A stretch of 64,000 nucleotides of DNA from Candidatus Tumulicola sp. (GTDB lineage Bacteria; Vulcanimicrobiota; Vulcanimicrobiia; Vulcanimicrobiales; Vulcanimicrobiaceae), in the NCBI GenBank assembly GCA_036490475.1, contig DASXDT010000001.1, positions 223,740-287,739 on the forward strand, in the 5' to 3' direction. The notes beneath the pieces were generated by a model. The model made no database searches. It was given only the letters and a program-made list of their open reading frames with translations, and was not told where the DNA came from. Made by a program: the position numbers and the translations under genes. Shown piece by piece: positions 44,423 through 53,857 of the stretch; the first letter of the stretch is position 1; the number at the start of each line of letters is the position of its first letter.

Positions 44423-47400
44423 GCGCGAGCTTTCGCCGCCAGGTCCCACTTCTACCTTACCGAAGCCCCGGCGGATGCAGCGCGCCATCGGCCTGCGCGG
44501 AGCCGTCGCGATCAACGTCATCACGATGATCGGCATCGGTCCGCTCGTGACGATTCCACTCGTCATTGCGGCGCTGGGTGGCCCGCTAGCGCTCGTGGGA
44601 TGGATCGCCGGTGCGGTGGTCGCGTTATGCGACGGTCTGGTGTGGGCGGAGCTGTCGTCGCGCTATCCGGGCTCGGGCGGCACGTACGTCTACTTGCGCG
44701 AAATATTCGGCGAGAAGCGGTTGGGGCGGGCGCTCGCTTTTTTGTTCAACTGGCAGTTTTTGCTGTATGCGCCGTGTTTGCTGGCCAGCGGTTACATCGG
44801 CTTCGCCAACTACGCGGCGTATCTGTATCCGCCAGCCGCAAGCAACGTCGCGTTGCATGACGGCATCGCGGTTGGGGCCGGGGTTATCACCATTCTGGCG
44901 CTGTACCGGCGCACGTCGCGCGTGGCAGCGCTGGCGACGGTATTGGCGGGCGCGGCGGTGCTGACGCTGGTATTGGTGATTGCCGCCGCGTTCGCGCATC
45001 CGGCGGCGCACGCGGCGTTTGCGGCGCACGCAGCGCATATGGCACCGACGGTGCACTTCAATCTCGGTTTGTTAGCGGGTTTCGGGAGCGCGTTGTTCGT
45101 GACGCTCTACGACTATGTGGGGTACGCGGATGCGGCGCTGTTGGGCGACGAAGTGCGGCAGCCGAATCGCACGATCCCGATGGCGATTTTGTTGTCCATC
45201 GTCATCGTCGCGGCGTTGTACGTGTTGTTGCAGATCGGCGTACTGGGCGCGATTCCGTGGCAGTCGCTGTTAGGCAAGGACGGGCAGCCGACGGCGCAGT
45301 CGCAATATATTGGGTCGCTGGTCGTCGAGCATTCGTGGGGACGACCGGCGGCGCTGGTCGTGACGGTGCTGGTGCTGGTGACGGCGTTCGCGTCGCTGTA
45401 CGGCAATTTGTTAGGCTTTTCGCGAATCGCGTTTGCGGCGGCGCGCGATGGAGCGTTCTTGGCGCCATTCGCGCGGTTGCATCCGCGCTTAGATATTCCG
45501 CACGTGGCGCTGTTGGCAGTCGGCGGCTTGTCGTTGGCGGCGTGCTTTTTAACCTTAGATCAAGTGATCGCGGTGTTGACGGCGGGAATCGTTTTGATTC
45601 AAGGCATCGCGCAGATTGCGGCACTGTTCGTGTTGCGGGCGCGGCGCGAGAGGGCGCCGTTTCGCATGCCGCTCTACCCGTTGCCGGCGTTCGTGGCGCT
45701 GGTCGGATGGGGATTGGCGTTCGTGTATACCGGCACGCAGGCGATCCTGTTGGGCGTCGGCTGGTTAGTAGCGGGCGCGCTGGTGTTTTTGTGGCTGGCG
45801 CGCGTGCGGCGCTGGTGGCCGTTCGTTGCGGCAGCGTGTTTTGCGCTCTTCTTCTGTGGCGCGCCGTTTCGCGCGGAGGCGGCCGACGCGGGCTGGCAAT
45901 CGTGGAATACGTCGGCGATCCGGCACGCGAACGGTTATCCGGTGTTCACGGTCGATGGGCGGCCATTTTTTGTGTATGGCGCAGCGTTTTTCTACGCGCG
46001 CATCCCTCGGCGACAATGGCACGGTGCGATGGCCGACTATCGGCAAATGGGAATCAACACGCTGGATCTGTACGTGCCGTGGAATTGGCACCAGCCAGAT
46101 GGCGCTTCTCCGCCGGACTTTACGGGAGCGACAGATCCGCAGCGCGACTTGCGCACCGTTCTCATGTTAGCGCATCAATTCGGATTCAAGATCGTGCTGC
46201 GTCCGGGGCCGGTGATTCGCAACGAGTGGCGCAACGGCGGTTATCCCGATTGGTTGTTGTTGCGTCCGGAGTATAATATGCCGGCGCACGACGTGTACGA
46301 AGGCCGGTATCCGGCCACGGCAACGTTGCAAAACGCACATGCCGATTCGGCGGGAGCAGAATGGTTGGCGAATGCGACCCATTTGCGAGCGTCGGCGCAA
46401 TGGCTACACGACGTTCTAACGGTTGCCGCGCCGTACTCGCACGATATCATCGCCATCGCGTTGGACGACGACCAGGGTGCGTACCTCGATAACGACACGT
46501 GGCCGGCGCCGCATTGGCACGCCTACGTCGGCTGGTTGCGTTCGACGGTGCAATCGGTGGCGGGGACGCACGTTCCATTGTTCATCAACACGTACGAATC
46601 GAAAGTCACAGCCCAGGCGCCGGCATGGGCGTGGGGCGACTGGTATCAAAGCGACGCCTATTCGATCGGCGTGCACGATCTCGCGCAATTAGATTTCGCG
46701 ACCGGATTGCTGCAGACGCAAGCAGACGTTCCGCATCTCTACGCGGAGTTCCAAGCCGGGTGGTTGCAAGGCGCGGATGAGGGTCAGCCGCGTCCGAGCG
46801 ATCCGAGCAATACCGGTCTCGCATTGCACGAGTTGCTACGCGACGGCGTGACGGGCGTCGTCAATTTTCCAGTGCAAGACACCGTCAATCCACCGGGCTG
46901 GGAAGCGCCGTGGGCGAATTGGTCGTACGCGTGGGACGCTGCATTGACCTCGGACTACCACAGTTCCGCGCGCTATGTACCAACCGCATCATTTGGGAAT
47001 CTTATCAGGAGATTCGGCCCGATGTTGGCCGCGACGCACCGCGCTGCGGATGCGGCGATCGTCTGGCCGCCCTCGATGTTCGCACCGTCCGTTTTGAGCA
47101 ACCGCGATTTTCGCGCGTTCGCCGATGCGACGATTGCGGCACAGCGTGACTGTTCCGAACGGCGGCTGACCTGCGACGTCGTCGATCTGTCGGTTTCTGA
47201 CGCGCGGTCGCTTTCAAATTACGGTGCGGTAGCGTTGCCGATCGTGTTGGAGCAGCGACTGCGCGAGGCGATGACCTCGCAATCGCGAGCGACGATGTGG
47301 GCGTTGTTGCAGGACGGACAACTGCGGGAGACGCTCGCCACGCTGCGCCCGCGATTGAATTTGCCGGACGCGACGCTGCTGCTCGGTGATAGCGGCCGAT

Positions 47401-48263
47401 ATGGATTTATCGATGCAATCAACCCGTCGACTACGGAGCGTACCCTTGGGCCGTTGACCGTCAAGCTCGCCGATCGCAGCTATGTCGTTCCGCAGTTCCG
47501 CGTCTCGGGACGCGCGTCTCGGCTCGTCCCGATCGGGCTTGCGTATACGAAGCCCCCTATGACTTGGACCGACCGCTCCCCCTACGAGCAGCGTCCGCAA
47601 TTTGCTTCGACCGGCGTCACGAGCATCGAATACAATGACGCGTTCGCCTCACTGGCGCCGGCGGCCGGAGCGCGGATCGCGCAGTTGATCTTCGGCCATA
47701 GCGATAACGCTGCGAGCAGCATCGGCCTGCTGCGCGACGCGGTGGTGCCGGAGCCGGCGTTGTCGGCCCGCGATTACATCGCTGCGTACACGCATCCGTT
47801 GCCCGCTGGCACGTTCAACCGTAAGTACGGGTGCGCTTCCGAGGGCATCGCGTCCATTACGTGTTCGTACGACGCGCCAGATCTACCAGTGGGTGGCGGG
47901 CACTTCGAGCGCATGCTGCACTTCGACACGGCAACGCACGAGCTCGTCATCGAGGAGCGCTTCGCGGCGCGCGAGGCGGGGTCGAGCGCGACGCTCGAGA
48001 GCATTTCCGGCTTCGCGATGAATACGGGGGACAGGTTGGTCGCGCCGGCGGGTGCGTCCGGTGCGGGCGTGATCCACGGCGGGCGCCTCGTGGCGCTGCG
48101 GTGGCAGGCCGGGGATGTTCGATCGGCGACGGTGCGCGCCACGCGAGGAGCGGCATTGATTACGTTAGTTTTTAAACACTCGCCGGTCGAGTTGCGTATC
48201 GGTTCGTATTCTGTTGCATCGCCGGCTGCGGCGGAGCAATTGCTTTCGGGGAGTTCGTCATGA
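44421..48263 (+). CDS. APC-type permease fused to an extracytoplasmic GH35 beta-galactosidase-like domain
   Basis: 1,280 residues from ATG 44421, or 1,262 from ATG 44475. Residues 20-475 are a permease of the APC superfamily: the N-terminal GAVAINVITMIGIG helix, about 12 membrane segments, and GSGGTYVYLRE as in amino-acid transporters. After a final hydrophobic stretch that ends like a signal peptide (FRAEAADAG) comes a GH35-like domain from about residue 500: GINTLDLYVPWNWHQP and IVLRPGPVIRNEW are diagnostic. The nucleophile appears as EFQAGW (Glu776). The acid/base block, ENEYG in most GH35 enzymes, is DDDQG (682-686). C-terminal beta domains follow. No stop, frameshift or spacer interrupts the fusion. 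Confidence 0.88.
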   Translation: MRELSPPGPTSTLPKPRRMQRAIGLRGAVAINVITMIGIGPLVTIPLVIAALGGPLALVGWIAGAVVALCDGLVWAELSSRYPGSGGTYVYLREIFGEKRLGRALAFLFNWQFLLYAPCLLASGYIGFANYAAYLYPPAASNVALHDGIAVGAGVITILALYRRTSRVAALATVLAGAAVLTLVLVIAAAFAHPAAHAAFAAHAAHMAPTVHFNLGLLAGFGSALFVTLYDYVGYADAALLGDEVRQPNRTIPMAILLSIVIVAALYVLLQIGVLGAIPWQSLLGKDGQPTAQSQYIGSLVVEHSWGRPAALVVTVLVLVTAFASLYGNLLGFSRIAFAAARDGAFLAPFARLHPRLDIPHVALLAVGGLSLAACFLTLDQVIAVLTAGIVLIQGIAQIAALFVLRARRERAPFRMPLYPLPAFVALVGWGLAFVYTGTQAILLGVGWLVAGALVFLWLARVRRWWPFVAAACFALFFCGAPFRAEAADAGWQSWNTSAIRHANGYPVFTVDGRPFFVYGAAFFYARIPRRQWHGAMADYRQMGINTLDLYVPWNWHQPDGASPPDFTGATDPQRDLRTVLMLAHQFGFKIVLRPGPVIRNEWRNGGYPDWLLLRPEYNMPAHDVYEGRYPATATLQNAHADSAGAEWLANATHLRASAQWLHDVLTVAAPYSHDIIAIALDDDQGAYLDNDTWPAPHWHAYVGWLRSTVQSVAGTHVPLFINTYESKVTAQAPAWAWGDWYQSDAYSIGVHDLAQLDFATGLLQTQADVPHLYAEFQAGWLQGADEGQPRPSDPSNTGLALHELLRDGVTGVVNFPVQDTVNPPGWEAPWANWSYAWDAALTSDYHSSARYVPTASFGNLIRRFGPMLAATHRAADAAIVWPPSMFAPSVLSNRDFRAFADATIAAQRDCSERRLTCDVVDLSVSDARSLSNYGAVALPIVLEQRLREAMTSQSRATMWALLQDGQLRETLATLRPRLNLPDATLLLGDSGRYGFIDAINPSTTERTLGPLTVKLADRSYVVPQFRVSGRASRLVPIGLAYTKPPMTWTDRSPYEQRPQFASTGVTSIEYNDAFASLAPAAGARIAQLIFGHSDNAASSIGLLRDAVVPEPALSARDYIAAYTHPLPAGTFNRKYGCASEGIASITCSYDAPDLPVGGGHFERMLHFDTATHELVIEERFAAREAGSSATLESISGFAMNTGDRLVAPAGASGAGVIHGGRLVALRWQAGDVRSATVRATRGAALITLVFKHSPVELRIGSYSVASPAAAEQLLSGSSS

Positions 48264-48772
48264 TTGCGTTGTCGATGCACCCGCTTGCCGAGGTCGAGCC
48301 GTCGATGATTATCGAAATGCACGGCTTGCCGCACGTCGTAGGGTTGCTGAACACGCCGACGGTCGACGAGGTCGTTCGGCGTTCGAAACACGAGTCGAGT
48401 CGAGATTTCGTCGCGTTCGGTTCGGACGGCCACCCCGTGGGTTTGCTGCTGATGGATCGCATCCATCCATGGTTGTATGAGCTTTCGCGCATCATATCGG
48501 TGCGCCAAGGTGAGGGTATCGGTTCGTCGATGATGCGGTGGGCGTTGCGACATATCTTCGATGAGAATGGCGCGCACCGCGCCTTTCTTGAGGTCCACGA
48601 ATCGAACCGTACAGCGCGGCGACTGTACGACTCGTTCGGCTTCCTACAAGAGGGGACGTACCGGGACGGCTTTCAAAACCCAACGGACGGGGGTTTCGAG
48701 AATCTGTGTCCGTACGGCTTACTCGACGCCGACTACCGAGCCTGGATCGAACGGCGCGGGCCATTGGTATAA
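48260..48772 (+). CDS. GNAT acetyltransferase (RimJ/RimI-like)
   Basis: 170 residues. The acetyl-CoA pyrophosphate loop reads RQGEGIGSSMM, and the C-terminal NRTARRLYDSFGF block is typical. ATG 48260 overlaps the fusion gene's stop (ATGA), so the two are co-translated. The 3' end overlaps the convergent GNAT gene by 54 bases. The acceptor is unknown. Confidence 0.87.
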   Translation: MIALSMHPLAEVEPSMIIEMHGLPHVVGLLNTPTVDEVVRRSKHESSRDFVAFGSDGHPVGLLLMDRIHPWLYELSRIISVRQGEGIGSSMMRWALRHIFDENGAHRAFLEVHESNRTARRLYDSFGFLQEGTYRDGFQNPTDGGFENLCPYGLLDADYRAWIERRGPLV

Positions 48773-49186
48773 TGCGTCGGGCTCGCGCTCTTCGTTGTCA
48801 GCGCCACCGGTCTGTTTGACGAGCGTGAAACCCATCGCTCTGTAGAATGCAGCGGCTGCTTCGTTTCGCTGGAAGACCCAGAGCTGCAGTCGGGGGTGCG
48901 CGGCTTGCGCTTTACCCATGAGCGCACGCCCGATGCCGCGACGCGCATATTCGGGAAGAATGTACAGATGGTCGACCCAGTCGGTTCGAAACGCGCAGAA
49001 GGCAACGATCCGATCCCGATCTTTAACGACGTACACGGTGCTTTTCGCGACGGCCGAGCCGAAATACTCGAGATCTTCTTCGTTCGTATGCAAGGTCGGT
49101 AAGTACGGAAGCGCGATGGCCCAGGTTCCGCGAAACACGTCGATTATGTGTTGTGTATCATCGAGGGTCGCGCGTTCAATCTTCAT
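48719..49186 (-). CDS. GNAT acetyltransferase
   Basis: 155 residues from ATG 49186. Acetyl-CoA loop ARRGIGRALMGKA, and AAAAFYRAMGFTLV near the end. The last 18 codons overlap the convergent GNAT gene; both ends look genuine. Divergent from tRNA-Leu, with a 290-bp gap (49187-49476) in which nothing else is seen. Confidence 0.87.
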   Translation of the reverse strand: MKIERATLDDTQHIIDVFRGTWAIALPYLPTLHTNEEDLEYFGSAVAKSTVYVVKDRDRIVAFCAFRTDWVDHLYILPEYARRGIGRALMGKAQAAHPRLQLWVFQRNEAAAAFYRAMGFTLVKQTGGADNEEREPDALYQWPAPFDPGSVVGVE

Positions 49187-49476
49187 AGCCACGTCTCCGC
49201 CGGTCGATAGCCCCCGGACATCCTCGCAACCACCCAGATGACACGGGTCGCCGGCACATTTAAAAGCCCAAATAGGGCCGCGAACTTAAACGATTGATAG
49301 CCGCAACTTGCCAGGTTACCCACGATACCAACGTAGAGCAATACTACATACTCGAAACATCCGAACCGATCACAAACTTCGCCAGTTACCCCGGTACGAT
49401 GAAAGTACGAGGCCGTATCCGTGAAGAGCGACCGTTCGAAGGCGCAACCACCGTTTCGCGCGAAACGCGCCCCCAA

Positions 49477-49557
49477 GGGGAAGTGGCGGAACGGCAGACG
49501 CAGCCGCCTCAAAAGCGGCCGAGGCAACTCATGTGGGTTCGAATCCCACCTTCCCTA
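49477..49557 (+). tRNA. tRNA-Leu (CAA)
   Basis: 81 nt. Acceptor GGGGAAG pairs with CTTCCCT. The anticodon stem GCCGC/GCGGC holds loop CTCAAAA with anticodon CAA. A long variable arm, characteristic of tRNA-Leu, precedes the T-arm GTGGGTTCGAATCCCAC. CCA is not encoded. Confidence 0.95.
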
Positions 49558-49791
49558 AATAAATCGCTTGTTTCCTCGTCATCGTTTCGGTGCCGACCGC
49601 CTTGCTCGGGGTGCAGCTTACATTTCGCCAGCGCAAGCATCCTGGCGACGGACATGCCGGCCGATACCATTCCCCAGCCCGAATGTCGATCATATCGCAC
49701 GCCGCTGCGAATGCCTTGGCCGGCCGCAACAAACAATCGGTTGTAGAGAGCGCGACTACAGTTGTCCGCTTGAAAGCGCCGCTTCCGACTC

Positions 49792-50541
49792 TCATTCGAT
49801 TTCATGGCCTAGAATTCTCGCGCCCATGCTATCTGCAACGTTCGAAAGATCTTTTTCAAGGTCATCCAGCCACGGCCCGTCACTCAATGCATCCGCTTGC
49901 GGTGTCACCGTGATTGTCAGAATCGAGCCCTCAGCGCTAGTCGTAATCTCACAGCCTTTTGCGAGATCGCTTAGCCTCTTTGTAACAACTTCGATGTCAC
50001 GCCTTTCGTCGATTTGAAATTCCCATGACACTTTAGTGAAACCCTTCCAGCCCGTGCGCCGCGCCTGTGAAATCGCTTTAATAAACCACTCGGTGGAATC
50101 GAGCAGGTCATCACTTGGCTTCCAGTTGGTCGACAGACGCGTCACGATTTGTTCGGCCGGTACTAGTTCGAGAATAGGCAGATCGCGCTGTTGGTTATCG
50201 AGTTGGTGAACGGGAACGACTCCGCTAGGTTCCAAGATGTGCCAACCGGTCCCATAACGTTCTCGAAACGTGGGTATGGAGAACTGGCTAAGTGGGAGGC
50301 CTTTTATTTTCTTGAAACGGCTATCTTTGAGCAGAATGCTGGCGGCCGAGGTGCAGAAGTATTCGATTGGTAGCTTCGATAGGCTCTGCGCTGTTGAGTC
50401 GCAGACAACGTTGGCTCTCAAAACGCCAAACACATCGTACGGAACGCCCTTCTTGTATTTGCCGACGAATCGCAAAAAGCGGTTTCCCGCGGGGGATTCG
50501 ACTTCAACGAAATCCCCTGCACGCAGCCTGGAATCGTTCAA
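49792..50541 (-). CDS. Two-domain protein, possibly Imm26-like plus RraB-like
   Basis: 249 residues, no signal peptide. The N-terminal 120 residues (RAGDFVEVESPAGNRFLRFVG onward) look like an Imm26-type immunity domain. The C-terminal 85 residues (WEFQIDERRDIEVVTKRL onward) resemble the small alpha/beta domain of RraB-type regulators. Both assignments are weak. Overlaps the downstream end of the GNAT gene (ATGA). The 234 bases between tRNA-Leu and this gene show no other feature. Confidence 0.6.
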   Translation of the reverse strand: MNDSRLRAGDFVEVESPAGNRFLRFVGKYKKGVPYDVFGVLRANVVCDSTAQSLSKLPIEYFCTSAASILLKDSRFKKIKGLPLSQFSIPTFRERYGTGWHILEPSGVVPVHQLDNQQRDLPILELVPAEQIVTRLSTNWKPSDDLLDSTEWFIKAISQARRTGWKGFTKVSWEFQIDERRDIEVVTKRLSDLAKGCEITTSAEGSILTITVTPQADALSDGPWLDDLEKDLSNVADSMGARILGHEIE

Positions 50542-51002
50542 TGAATACTTCCCCCTTCAGTGCTTTCACGATCACTCGTCGATTGTTTTGAAAGCGCTTT
50601 CTTAAAGAAAAACCGTTTATGACCCGGTGGGCATTCGTCAAGCGTGCCGAACAATGTGTAACCCAGCTTTTCGTAAAAGCCCCTAGCTTGGAAGTCGAAC
50701 GTATCGAGGTGCACTAGGGTACAGCCCAGTTTTCTCGCTTTTTCCTCAAGGTGATTCATGAGCCGTTCCCCGAGGCCGCGATGTCGGTGCGGCTCCGCGA
50801 CCCAGACGACGTCGACATATAAGATGCCCCAGCAGTACAGCGTGCCTCCGGCACCCGCAATTAGGGCGCCATCTTCCTTTACGCCATACTGAAGACGATG
50901 GAACGGCTCTTCTTGCGTGAACGGTACAGCTTGTGCGTTCCAGCGTACGAGCTCGGCGTCCACTTTCTGCGCCTGTTTCTTTGAAAGCCTAACGAACTTC
51001 AC
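50538..51002 (-). CDS. GNAT acetyltransferase
   Basis: 154 residues. Acetyl-CoA loop HRHRGLGERLMNHL and the ARGFYEKLGY block near the end are standard. Lies four bases after the phosphoesterase stop and overlaps the next gene, so three genes probably form one transcript. The substrate is unknown. Confidence 0.88.
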   Translation of the reverse strand: MKFVRLSKKQAQKVDAELVRWNAQAVPFTQEEPFHRLQYGVKEDGALIAGAGGTLYCWGILYVDVVWVAEPHRHRGLGERLMNHLEEKARKLGCTLVHLDTFDFQARGFYEKLGYTLFGTLDECPPGHKRFFFKKALSKQSTSDRESTEGGSIH

Positions 51003-51006
51003 GACG

Positions 51007-52431
51007 TCAGTCGTCGTCGTCCACCGGGTTCGAGACGTGAGATTGACGGGAAATGCACCGATCGTCGCTGCTCGACGGAATGTTCACGAATCGTCGAGGC
51101 TGCTGCGTAAAGTCGAACATATCGACCATCGACGTGGCCCGGTCGTCGGTGGTGTGCATCGAGGGCAAGCCGAAGTTCTGCTCGACAAACTTGAGGATGC
51201 TTGCAAACTCGTACTGCGTATGTGAGATCTGGCCCTTCGGAACGTACGGTGAGATAACCAACATGGGGACGCGGAAGCCGAGACCACCCATATCGTCGAA
51301 GAACGGCGGTGGTTCGTGGTCGAAGTAGCCGCCGAAGTCGTCCCAAGTAACGATTACTGCCGTCGAGTCCCAATAATTGCTTTTTCCTACCGCATTGACG
51401 ATCGAAGAAACCCACGACGGACCACAGTCGATCGTGTTGCTTTTTGTTGAGTTCCACGGATGGTCGGAATTATCGGAGTTCGGAATAACCCATGAGACCG
51501 CCGGCAACTGGTTGTTCGCGATGTCGTTAAGCGCGTTCGTTTCGGGCCACGAAACGTTGGTTCCCCACTCATTGGGATCGTTGTAAACATCTGATATCGC
51601 TGCAAATGCATCCCATTCAGCGCCGACGGATCCGCCGATGTATTTCGGCGTGTAGTACTTCCACGAGAGGCCGGCGGAGTCGAGAAGGTCACGCATCGTT
51701 TTCGTCTGGAACGATATGCAGGGAGCTGGACCGGGATCCTTTCCCCTCGCCGAGTGGTAGACTCCATGCGTCGTGAGCCAGGCAGTGGTCTCGCTGGTCG
51801 CCCTACAACCCCAGTCGGTAAACGAGCTCGGAAAATCGATGAGGCTCCACGAGGGTTTGAGTTGTGACGTTCCAGCTACCAGATCGAGGTGAGCGGTAAA
51901 GCTGCCGCTGCCTTGCGTCGTGAACATGTGGTCGCTCAAACCGTACTGCTGCGCCATCTTCCAGTACGGCTTAATATCGGAGGGATCAATGTACATGTAC
52001 GGATACGTTCCCACTGCGTGTCCGTTTATTTGCTCCAGGTTAAATCCATCCATGTCGCAATGCGTTTTCGGACGCTTATTCGTGCCGTCACACGATACGT
52101 CGTAGGCTATCGAATCGTGATTGATGTCCTGGTTCCCGGCGAGCGAACGCTTCACCAGATTGATTTTCGTTTTCTTGTATGTATTTCCGACCGGCTTCAG
52201 GTAGTAGCCGTAGGTCGCACCGTCGGCGCCGGGATACGTTGCAAAAAGATTGTCGAACGTGCGGTTCTCTTGCACGACGATGATAACGTGTTTGATGTAT
52301 TGCCCGCTCGTTGCGTTCATCGAAACCTGCGAACCGGTATGTGGGGCGTACGACGAACTACTGCCGCTTTCCGAGCAAGCCGTGAGCATCGCGACGATAC
52401 CGGCGATTGCCAGCGTCCGGAAACAAAACAT
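51007..52431 (-). CDS. Phospholipase C / acid phosphatase-type phosphoesterase, lipoprotein
   Basis: 474 residues. Lipobox LTAC, linker of Ser residues, then KHVIIVVQENRTFDNLFATYP, a central ADHMFTTQGSGSFTAH segment (here SDHMF), TWDDFGGYFDH and VISPYVPKGQISH. Same architecture as the paralogues at 89, 61376 and 62755; closest in motif spelling to the one at 62755. It carries an acidic C-terminal tail ending in four Asp. Confidence 0.93.
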   Translation of the reverse strand: MFCFRTLAIAGIVAMLTACSESGSSSSYAPHTGSQVSMNATSGQYIKHVIIVVQENRTFDNLFATYPGADGATYGYYLKPVGNTYKKTKINLVKRSLAGNQDINHDSIAYDVSCDGTNKRPKTHCDMDGFNLEQINGHAVGTYPYMYIDPSDIKPYWKMAQQYGLSDHMFTTQGSGSFTAHLDLVAGTSQLKPSWSLIDFPSSFTDWGCRATSETTAWLTTHGVYHSARGKDPGPAPCISFQTKTMRDLLDSAGLSWKYYTPKYIGGSVGAEWDAFAAISDVYNDPNEWGTNVSWPETNALNDIANNQLPAVSWVIPNSDNSDHPWNSTKSNTIDCGPSWVSSIVNAVGKSNYWDSTAVIVTWDDFGGYFDHEPPPFFDDMGGLGFRVPMLVISPYVPKGQISHTQYEFASILKFVEQNFGLPSMHTTDDRATSMVDMFDFTQQPRRFVNIPSSSDDRCISRQSHVSNPVDDDD

Positions 52432-52587
52432 GTGCCATCAACTCCGCAGCATGAGGTAACTCGCGCTTACTCGGTTCCTTCTCTAAGCCCTGCGATGCGC
52501 CTGAGTTCAGCGCTAGTTTCTGGCCGGGTAACGACTATTTATGAACCACAGTCATCGTCTCGCCGTCCGATCGACAGCGCTCACGCG

Positions 52588-52791
52588 CTAGGTCTCTGCC
52601 TCGGCGGTGAGTCGGACCAACTCACGCGCATAGAACTCGATTGCAGCTTGCGGCAGCAGCCCTTTCTCGCTGAGCACGATGCCGTTGATGGCGGTTTCGG
52701 ACTCTTGCAGACTTTGGTGTAGGCCCTTCGCAGCGTTGCGCTGAGCCGTGCCCTTGATTCGTTTCCAGATTTTTTCGGTGAGTGTAATTCG
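52588..52791 (-). pseudogene. Coding-like fragment without a start codon
   Basis: 67 open codons to the TAG at 52588, bounded upstream by a TGA at 52792. The product (KGLHQSLQESETAING then SEKGLLPQAAIEFYAREL) is amphipathic-helical and looks like real protein, but no ATG, GTG or TTG occurs early. It overlaps the tail of the propeller gene in another frame. A6 and A7 runs nearby suggest frameshifting between the pieces. Confidence 0.4.
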
Positions 52792-53857
52792 TCAATACCC
52801 GTAACATGCAGCTGTAGGGCGTAAGTTTGCCGAGGGCCGTTTTGATACGGCCCCAAGCGAAGATCGAAGTTAGTTTTTTTGCGGTCGGGCTATTCGCAAT
52901 ACCGTATGGCAAGAGGCCGGTTAGCCCGCTACCGTACGTGTACTCAAACTTTCCCCCGGGATACGTGAAGACGTTTACGGCGCTGAAAAACGCAAAGGTG
53001 CAGTACAACTGACCCTGGTTCGGGCCGAGGGCGCACATGCTCGGATCCGACTCTTGACCGTTTTCTAAGACAAGACGACTCGTCGGCGAGCTTTCCGTGT
53101 ACGGCGGTGCATAGATATCGACGGACGAAAAGTTACCGTTGGTCCCGATAAGATTTTGATGGCGATCGAACTGAAGGCTCCCCGGGAATCCAAGAGAGAT
53201 GTTCTTGAACAGTTTTGCAGGCATCTTTCCGCCGCGGAACTCTGCGACGTAGGTACCGCTGCTGCCAGGATCGCGATACGAAACCCAAACATTGTTGCCT
53301 TTGTCGACCGCGAGGCCTTGCGGCGTCGAGATGTCGGCATCGGTGAGCGTGCTGGTAACGTTGCTTCCGGTGTATTGTAAGATGTTTCCCGGACCACCGC
53401 TGTTCGCGACCGCGTCCGACACGTAGACGTGGCCTTTCGTATCGAATGCCACATTGTTTGGAAGCGTATCCCCGGATATCGTAAGCACCGTTTTCACCGC
53501 GCCACAATTGGGAGCGTATTCCGTGACGGTCTTCGGATTGGCGCCCTGGTCGGGCACCCAGAGGTTCCCGGACTGGTCAACGCCGATGCCGCCGTTAACA
53601 CTTGTGAATGGACCGACCGAGCAAACAGGTGGTTGGTTCGAGCGATTCCCACGTTTGAAACCGTACACCGTCGAGCTGCCGATCGGCGCGAGGTAGGTCA
53701 TGCCGGTTCCGGCATCCGACTCAACCGAAACGCCTTGGGGTTGCAGCGCGGTGGGCGAAATGGGGCTGCCGTACTGCGAATTTCCCGAGCAGCCGGCGAG
53801 GAGGAATGCTGTTAGCGAGGTGCTCAAGGCGAGCCTCGCCAGATCGTTGCGACGCAT
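52622..53857 (-). CDS. NHL-like beta-propeller lipoprotein, C-terminus uncertain
   Basis: 411 residues from ATG 53857. Lipobox LLAGC, then propeller repeats (GVDQSGNLWVPDQGA, VAFDTKGHVYVSDA, LAVDKGNNVWVSY). The propeller sequence ends near NSPTAKK at about 52865. The remaining 80 residues are basic and not propeller-like, following an A7 run. A shift of one base there gives either an immediate stop or a more protein-like frame, so the natural end may be near 52870. Confidence 0.75.
   Translation of the reverse strand: MRRNDLARLALSTSLTAFLLAGCSGNSQYGSPISPTALQPQGVSVESDAGTGMTYLAPIGSSTVYGFKRGNRSNQPPVCSVGPFTSVNGGIGVDQSGNLWVPDQGANPKTVTEYAPNCGAVKTVLTISGDTLPNNVAFDTKGHVYVSDAVANSGGPGNILQYTGSNVTSTLTDADISTPQGLAVDKGNNVWVSYRDPGSSGTYVAEFRGGKMPAKLFKNISLGFPGSLQFDRHQNLIGTNGNFSSVDIYAPPYTESSPTSRLVLENGQESDPSMCALGPNQGQLYCTFAFFSAVNVFTYPGGKFEYTYGSGLTGLLPYGIANSPTAKKLTSIFAWGRIKTALGKLTPYSCMLRVLTNYTHRKNLETNQGHGSAQRCEGPTPKSARVRNRHQRHRAQRERAAAASCNRVLCA

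Noticed and set aside
49509..49805. Minus-strand frame ending in a GGIRTH-like peptide
   Set aside because: It overlaps tRNA-Leu; that peptide is the well-known false ORF read from the antisense of tRNA T-arms.
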